DNA from: an uncultured Sinobacteraceae bacterium
GTDB taxonomy: Bacteria > Pseudomonadota > Gammaproteobacteria > Steroidobacterales > Steroidobacteraceae
Assembly: GCA_937902995.1 (NCBI GenBank)
Contig: CALEKY010000177.1
Span: 1-41,849 of the forward strand
Length of the DNA: 41,849 nt
Direction of reading: 5' to 3'
Both the position numbers and the translations under genes were made by a program. The notes below the pieces were generated by a model. The model did not search any database. It was given only the letters and a program-made list of their open reading frames with translations, and was not told the DNA's origin. Shown here one piece after another: positions 37,204 through 41,849 of this stretch (position 1 is its first letter; each line of letters opens with the position of its first letter).

Positions 37204-40200
37204 ATGAAAATCTCCGAGCTATCGATTCGTCGGCCGGTTTTCGCGACAGTCATGAGCCTGCTACTGCTGATCGTCGGGCTCGTGTCGATGTCGCGTATGG
37301 CGGTCCGCGAATATCCGAACATCGATCCGGTAGTGGTTTCGGTGATCACCACTTATCGGGGCGCATCCGCGGAGGTCGTGGAGAACAAGATCACGCAGGT
37401 CATCGAAGATCGCGTAGCCGGTCTCGAAGGCATTGTGAAGCTGCAGTCGCAAAGCGCGGATGAGTTTTCGAGCATCCGGATCGAGTTCGACGTCAGCCGC
37501 GATCTGGACAGCGCTGCTAACGACGTGCGTGATCGAGTCTCGAGGGTGCTGGCCAGTCTTCCGCAGGAAGCGGATCCGCCTCAGGTTCTCAAGGCGGATT
37601 CGACAGCTCAAGGCATCATGTATGTAAGTTTCTCCGACGAATCGATGACTCTGCTCGAGATCACCGATTACGCTGAACGGCATCTGATCGATCGTCTTGC
37701 GGCGGTGCCGGGTGTGGCGCGCGTCAGTATGATCGGCGATCGGCGCCCGGCGATGAGGGTTTGGCTGGATCCGCAAGAGCTGGCGGCACGAAGCTTAACT
37801 GTCACGGACATCGAGGGCGTTCTGTATCGGGAGAACGTTCAATTGCCGGCGGGCCGCCTGGAGTCGAGCCAGCGTGAATTCTCTTTGCGGACGAGCGTCG
37901 GGCTACACACGCCGCAAGACTTCCAGAATCTCGTCATCGGTAGAGGCGCGGACGGTCACTTTGTCCGGCTTGGCGAGGTCACGGAAGTCGAGCTTGGTGC
38001 CGAGAATGATCGCACGATGTCGAGGGCGGACGGCAAGACTAGTGTGCTCTTATCCATCGAGGCGCAGTCGAAGGCAAACATTCTGGAAGTGGCGCAGGAG
38101 GTCCGTAAGGAAGTCGAACGCATGCAATCGGATTTGCCGCCTGGCGCAGAGTTGGGTGTTAACTACGATCAGGCACTCGCGGTGGAAGCCTCATTGCATG
38201 AAGTGGAGATCGGCATTGCGTTCGCGCTCATTTCCGTGCTGATCGTGATCTACTTCTTCTTGGGATCGTTTCGGGCAACGCTCGTTCCATCGGTGATTAT
38301 TCCCGTATCGATCGTGGCCACGTTCACGGTCATGTATTTCCTGAACTATTCGATAAATGTTCTCACGTTGCTTGCAATCGTTCTGGCCATCGGACTGGTC
38401 GTCGACGATGCGATCGTCGTACTGGAAAACATCCATCGTCGAATCGACTTGGGCGAGAGCCCGTTGGTCGCAGCGTATCGTGGTAGCAATGAAATTGGCT
38501 TTGCGGTCATTGCAACCACTCTGACGCTCGTTGCCGTTTTCGTGCCCATTTCGTTCCTGCCAGGCAACGCCGGAAGACTGTTTCGAGAATTCGGGTTCAC
38601 ATTGGCGGCGTCGGTGCTTATATCTGCTTGGGTAGCGCTGACGTTAACGCCGATGATGCTGTCTCGAATGCGCGTGGGAGCGACTCGAGGACGGATTACG
38701 GAAGCGACAGATGGATTCTTTCGGCGACTCTCGCGTTGCTACGAACGGACGTTACGAGCTGCGATCCGTCATTCGTGGTGGACGATCGGCGGAACGCTCG
38801 TTGTCGTTGCGCTGGGTGCATGGATGTTTCGAGAGGTGCCGAAGGAGTTTGCGCCGAGCACGGATATCGGCTTCTTGACAATCCAGATGTTGGCGCCGGA
38901 AGGCGCGAGCTTTGCGTACACGGAGGAGTACGGGCGCAGGCTCGAAGAGATCGTGACGAAAGAGGCGGAAAAGGGTGGGATTACGCGGAATTTGATTCGG
39001 ATCCCCGCCGGCTTCGGCGGAGGCGGTGTCGGCGACGTGAATTCGGCAATCATGTTCTTGATGCTGGAGGATTGGAAGCATCGCTCGCGATCGGCGGCCG
39101 AGATTCAACGATCGATCAATGCGGCTGTAGAAGAGTTGCCTGGCGTTCGCGCCTTTCTGCTTCAGTTGGGTGGACTTGGAGGCGGTGGCGGTCGTCCGCT
39201 GCAGGCGGTGATAGGCGGGCCGGACTACGAGCAGCTTGCTCAGTGGAGCGACAAGCTCAGTGCGCTCGCGCACCAGAATCCAGGACTCATCGGCGTCGAC
39301 TCCGATTTCAAGGAACGTAAACCGCAGATCTATGTTTCGATCGACCGGAATCGTGCTGCTGAGCTAGGGGTATCGCTGCAGACTGTCGGAAGAACGCTCG
39401 AGACCATGCTGGGTTCGCGGATCGTAACGACATTTCTCGATCGCGGCCGCGAGTATTACGTGATTTTGCAAGGCCGGGCGGCAGATCGGGCAACGCCCGC
39501 TGATCTCGACAACTTATATGTACGCTCCGACCGAACAGGAGTCTTGATTCCGTTATCGAATCTCGTGAATTTGGAAGAGCGGTCGGGGCCGGTGCAGCTC
39601 AATCGTTTCGAACGGCTGCGAGCCATCACAATCTCCGCGAATCTCGCCCCGGGATACTCGTTGGGTGAGGCCGTGGAGTGGTTTCAGAAGGTCGTTCGCG
39701 AAGAGTTGCCGCCCTCTGCGAGCCTGATGTTCAACGGAGAAGCGCGAGAATACTTGGCTAGTGGGGGGCAGATGTACATCGTCCTGCTCTTTGCGCTTGC
39801 GGTCGTGTTCTTGGTGCTGGCAGCCCAGTTCGAGAGTTTCTTGCAGCCGGCGATCATCATGGTTTCGGTACCGCTGGCTCTACTTGGGGCGGTATTCGGC
39901 CTCAAATGGTCCGGACTGACTATCAATATTTTCAGCCAGATTGCGGCGATCCTGCTGATCGGTATTGCAGCCAAGAATGGCGTCTTGATCGTCGAGTTCG
40001 CGAATCAGCTTCGCAATGCCGGCGTCGAGCGTATGGAGGCCATAGTACGCGCGGCAGTGACGCGGTTGCGTCCCGTCCTGATGACCAGTCTGTGTACGGC
40101 GTTTGGTGCACTTCCTCTTTTGCTTGCAACCGGTGCAGGAGCGGAGCAACGCCGGCCTGTCGGCGTCGTCGTGTTTTACGGCACGATGGTTTCGGTCTTC

Positions 40201-40341
40201 TTGACGATCTTTGTTGTCCCGGTGACCTATTTTCTGGTCGCGCGCGTGCATCGATCTTCGCAGGAGGCAAGCAGAGCATTGGATCGCGCGTTAGATCGAT
40301 CGGTAGAGGACGAATCGGCGGAGCGCAGCGCGGTTTTGTGA
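37204..40341 (+). CDS. RND multidrug efflux permease (HAE1 type)
   Basis: A 1045-aa inner-membrane proton antiporter with 12 expected helices and two large periplasmic loops. The proton-relay residues are present: Asp401-Asp402 in helix 4 (GLVVDDAIVVLENI) and Lys924 in helix 10 (AAKNGVLIVEFANQ). The N-terminus (MKISELSIRRPVFATVMSLLL) and glycine-rich LGGLGGGGGRPLQAVIGG loop are typical of AcrB/MexB-like family members. It forms a pair with the adaptor gene upstream. No outer-membrane factor gene follows; the next gene is an acyl-CoA dehydrogenase, so a TolC-type channel must come from elsewhere. It may remove toxic hydrophobic substrates or intermediates (inference). Confidence 0.94.
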   Translation: MKISELSIRRPVFATVMSLLLLIVGLVSMSRMAVREYPNIDPVVVSVITTYRGASAEVVENKITQVIEDRVAGLEGIVKLQSQSADEFSSIRIEFDVSRDLDSAANDVRDRVSRVLASLPQEADPPQVLKADSTAQGIMYVSFSDESMTLLEITDYAERHLIDRLAAVPGVARVSMIGDRRPAMRVWLDPQELAARSLTVTDIEGVLYRENVQLPAGRLESSQREFSLRTSVGLHTPQDFQNLVIGRGADGHFVRLGEVTEVELGAENDRTMSRADGKTSVLLSIEAQSKANILEVAQEVRKEVERMQSDLPPGAELGVNYDQALAVEASLHEVEIGIAFALISVLIVIYFFLGSFRATLVPSVIIPVSIVATFTVMYFLNYSINVLTLLAIVLAIGLVVDDAIVVLENIHRRIDLGESPLVAAYRGSNEIGFAVIATTLTLVAVFVPISFLPGNAGRLFREFGFTLAASVLISAWVALTLTPMMLSRMRVGATRGRITEATDGFFRRLSRCYERTLRAAIRHSWWTIGGTLVVVALGAWMFREVPKEFAPSTDIGFLTIQMLAPEGASFAYTEEYGRRLEEIVTKEAEKGGITRNLIRIPAGFGGGGVGDVNSAIMFLMLEDWKHRSRSAAEIQRSINAAVEELPGVRAFLLQLGGLGGGGGRPLQAVIGGPDYEQLAQWSDKLSALAHQNPGLIGVDSDFKERKPQIYVSIDRNRAAELGVSLQTVGRTLETMLGSRIVTTFLDRGREYYVILQGRAADRATPADLDNLYVRSDRTGVLIPLSNLVNLEERSGPVQLNRFERLRAITISANLAPGYSLGEAVEWFQKVVREELPPSASLMFNGEAREYLASGGQMYIVLLFALAVVFLVLAAQFESFLQPAIIMVSVPLALLGAVFGLKWSGLTINIFSQIAAILLIGIAAKNGVLIVEFANQLRNAGVERMEAIVRAAVTRLRPVLMTSLCTAFGALPLLLATGAGAEQRRPVGVVVFYGTMVSVFLTIFVVPVTYFLVARVHRSSQEASRALDRALDRSVEDESAERSAVL

Positions 40342-40365
40342 CAACTTGGAGTGGAGCGTATCTCT

Positions 40366-41547
40366 ATGACGAATACCGACTTGTCGCGTGGGCGCGAGAT
40401 CGCTGCGCGTGTCGAAGCATTCGTGCGACAGCAGGTCGTACCGTATGAGAAGGATCCGCGCCGTACCCCGCACGGTCCATCCGAAGAATTAGCGATGGAA
40501 CTCAAGCAGCTCGCTCGGGAGGCGGGGCTGCTGACCCCGCACATCCATCCCGATGGCACGCATTTGTCGCATCGGGAAACTGCGCTCGTGTTGCGTGCGG
40601 CAGGTCTCTCGCCGTTGGGCCCTGTCGCACTCAATGTTTTCGCCCCCGACGAAGGAAATATGTTCCTATTGGGTCGCGTCGCAACGGCCGAGCAAAAGGA
40701 TCGTTTTCTCAAGCCACTCATCGAAGGGCGCAAACGGTCGGCATTCTTCATGACCGAACCGGCTGAAGATGAGGGCGCGGGTTCCGATCCATCGATGATG
40801 AAGACGGCTGCCACCCCAGATGGCGATCACTGGGTAATCAATGGAAGAAAGGCATTCATCACCGGTGCGGAAGGCGCCGGTGTCGGCATCATTATGGCAA
40901 AGACTGGAGACGGTGCGACGATGTTCTTGGTTGACTTGCCCGACCCGGCGGTACGTATCGAGCGCATTTTGGACACGATCGATAGCTCGATGCCAGGTGG
41001 TCACGCGGTGGTCAGGGTCGAGAATCTGCGAGTGCATCGTAGCCAAGTACTCGGTGCGAGCGGTGAGGGCTTTAAGTACGCACAGGTGCGGCTCGCGCCC
41101 GCCAGGCTTACGCATTGCATGCGCTGGCTAGGTGCGTGTCAAAGGGCTCATGAAATCGCGTCAGCTTATGCCGTGAAGCGTCGAGCGTTCGGGCGGCCGC
41201 TTATAGATCACGAAGGCGTTGGATTCATGCTCGCCGAAAATCGGATTGACTTGAAGCAGGCGGAATTGATGATCGATTGGTGTGCGGGCGTACTCGACAG
41301 CGGCGCACCGGGAACCATCGAGTCCTCGATGACGAAAGTCGCCGTCTCCGACGCTCTGTTTCGCATCGCCGATCGTTGCGTACAAGTGATGGGTGGTACC
41401 GGTGTGAGCGGCGATACTGTGGTGGAGCAGGTGTTTCGGGAAGTGCGGGCATTCCGAATCTACGATGGACCCACCGAAGTCCATAAGTGGTCGCTCGCAA
41501 AACGCATTAAACGAGAATTTCTCGAACAGGTAGAGAGCACCCGATAG
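40366..41547 (+). CDS. Acyl-CoA dehydrogenase (ACAD10/11- or LvaC-like)
   Basis: A 393-aa flavoprotein of the acyl-CoA dehydrogenase family. Seen: the FAD/substrate segment FFMTEPAEDEGAGSDPSMMKTAA, the INGRKAFITGA motif, RRAFGRPLIDHEGVGFMLAEN, VQVMGGTGVSGDTVVEQVFREVRAFRIYDGPTEVHKWSLAKRI at the C-terminus. The C-terminal YDGPTEVH form is common in members that partner APH-type kinases (LvaC, ACAD10/11), which remove the phosphate from a 4-phosphoacyl-CoA. Start 40366 is preferred to the GTG at 40351 because GGAG lies nine bases upstream of it. It is 24 bases after the RND permease stop and may be co-transcribed with it. The exact substrate is unknown. Confidence 0.87.
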   Translation: MTNTDLSRGREIAARVEAFVRQQVVPYEKDPRRTPHGPSEELAMELKQLAREAGLLTPHIHPDGTHLSHRETALVLRAAGLSPLGPVALNVFAPDEGNMFLLGRVATAEQKDRFLKPLIEGRKRSAFFMTEPAEDEGAGSDPSMMKTAATPDGDHWVINGRKAFITGAEGAGVGIIMAKTGDGATMFLVDLPDPAVRIERILDTIDSSMPGGHAVVRVENLRVHRSQVLGASGEGFKYAQVRLAPARLTHCMRWLGACQRAHEIASAYAVKRRAFGRPLIDHEGVGFMLAENRIDLKQAELMIDWCAGVLDSGAPGTIESSMTKVAVSDALFRIADRCVQVMGGTGVSGDTVVEQVFREVRAFRIYDGPTEVHKWSLAKRIKREFLEQVESTR

Positions 41548-41760
41548 TGCGCACTGAACTAGTTCCGAGCGGTACCCAAGCATCTGCGGAGCGTCGTCGG
41601 ACAAAAGTGCAGGGTGACTGGTTGTCGCGCCACCGCGCCCGTCGGAAACGGAATTGGGAATCGGTGAGATCGTGGTGAACTGGTTGTTGTTCAGCGAGAT
41701 CTACCGCGGCGCGTACAAGCCATGTCGTGTGCTGCTGGATCATTCCCGCAGCGAAGAGGG
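41548..41760. other. 3' flank of the acyl-CoA dehydrogenase gene, no gene seen
   Basis: The open frames here are short, lack ribosome-binding sites and show no family features. The stretch leads into the hairpin chain at the window end. Confidence 0.5.
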
Positions 41761-41842
41761 GTCGGACCCTCTCGTTTGTGCGAGAGGGTGGGACTCACTC
41801 GGCACATCCATGTGCCTCGCCCTTCGGGCAGCCTGACGGCTG
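41761..41842. repeat. Chain of four hairpins at the window end, possible dispersed repeat
   Basis: Four stem-loops follow one another: ACCCTCTCG/CGAGAGGGT (41766-41774 and 41781-41789, extended by GTC/GAC outside an internal loop), GGCACAT/ATGTGCC (41801-41807 and 41810-41816), GCCC/GGGC (41819-41829) and CAGCC/GGCTG (41829-41842). Such closely spaced palindromes suggest a structured non-coding element or a repetitive intergenic sequence that may continue beyond the window. The first stem could also act as a terminator-like structure, but no T-run follows. Confidence 0.6.
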
Positions 41843-41849
41843 TGCAAAA

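Noticed and set aside
41654..41836. 60-aa open frame at the right end
   Set aside because: It runs through the palindromic chain, so its codons are dictated by the hairpins, and it has no convincing ribosome-binding site.

Overview
The window looks like a chromosomal stretch of a metabolically versatile Gram-negative proteobacterium, most likely a gammaproteobacterium of the Steroidobacteraceae/Nevskiales/Xanthomonadales kind. This rests on GC-rich coding sequence, TonB-dependent receptors with the VTARRREE-type TonB box, FecI/FecR regulators, an RND pump, a prpBC-acnD-prpF operon under a sigma-54 PrpR regulator, and a heptamer repeat at the left edge. The taxonomic placement is inference. 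No rRNA, tRNA, CRISPR array, transposase or phage gene was seen, and no coding gene is clearly broken.

Left part (1-9.5 kb), acyl-CoA and ring catabolism: a class D flavin monooxygenase (-) diverges from an HMG-CoA lyase (+). An FMN azoreductase (-) diverges from a + strand series of VOC dioxygenase-like protein, APH-type kinase, DUF6285-type protein, glutathione transferase and acyl-CoA synthetase. A cytochrome c/PQQ quinohemoprotein dehydrogenase lies on the opposite strand. Three intergenic regions here share the element TMAAG-N4-TTGACRA.

Middle part (9.6-19 kb), propionyl-CoA disposal: prpR (-) diverges from prpB-prpC-acnD-prpF, with a clear -24/-12 promoter and a large dyad upstream. 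scoB/scoA, a succinyl-CoA:3-oxoacid CoA-transferase, converge on prpF with an 11-bp coding overlap.

Right part (19.4-34.2 kb), outer-membrane uptake and an exported ThDP enzyme: three tandem paralogous TonB-dependent receptors (the first with an STN signalling domain) are followed by a small membrane protein, an ActP-type symporter, a periplasmic c-type cytochrome, a ThDP enzyme carrying a twin-arginine signal, an unrecognised 182-aa protein, an SDR and a second APH-type kinase, all on the + strand and tightly packed. Then come a FecI-type sigma factor and FecR anti-sigma (34.3-35.9 kb), an RND adaptor and permease (36.1-40.3 kb), and an acyl-CoA dehydrogenase (40.4-41.5 kb). The window ends in a chain of hairpins.

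How it may work together (inference): receptors and symporter import a substrate or its fragments. The periplasmic ThDP enzyme and cytochrome c may process it outside the cytoplasm. The synthetase, kinases, DUF6285 protein, SDR and acyl-CoA dehydrogenase resemble the parts of the levulinate (Lva) / 4-hydroxyacyl-CoA pathway, whose product propionyl-CoA would feed the methylcitrate cycle encoded in the middle. HMG-CoA lyase and ScoAB would handle acetoacetate.
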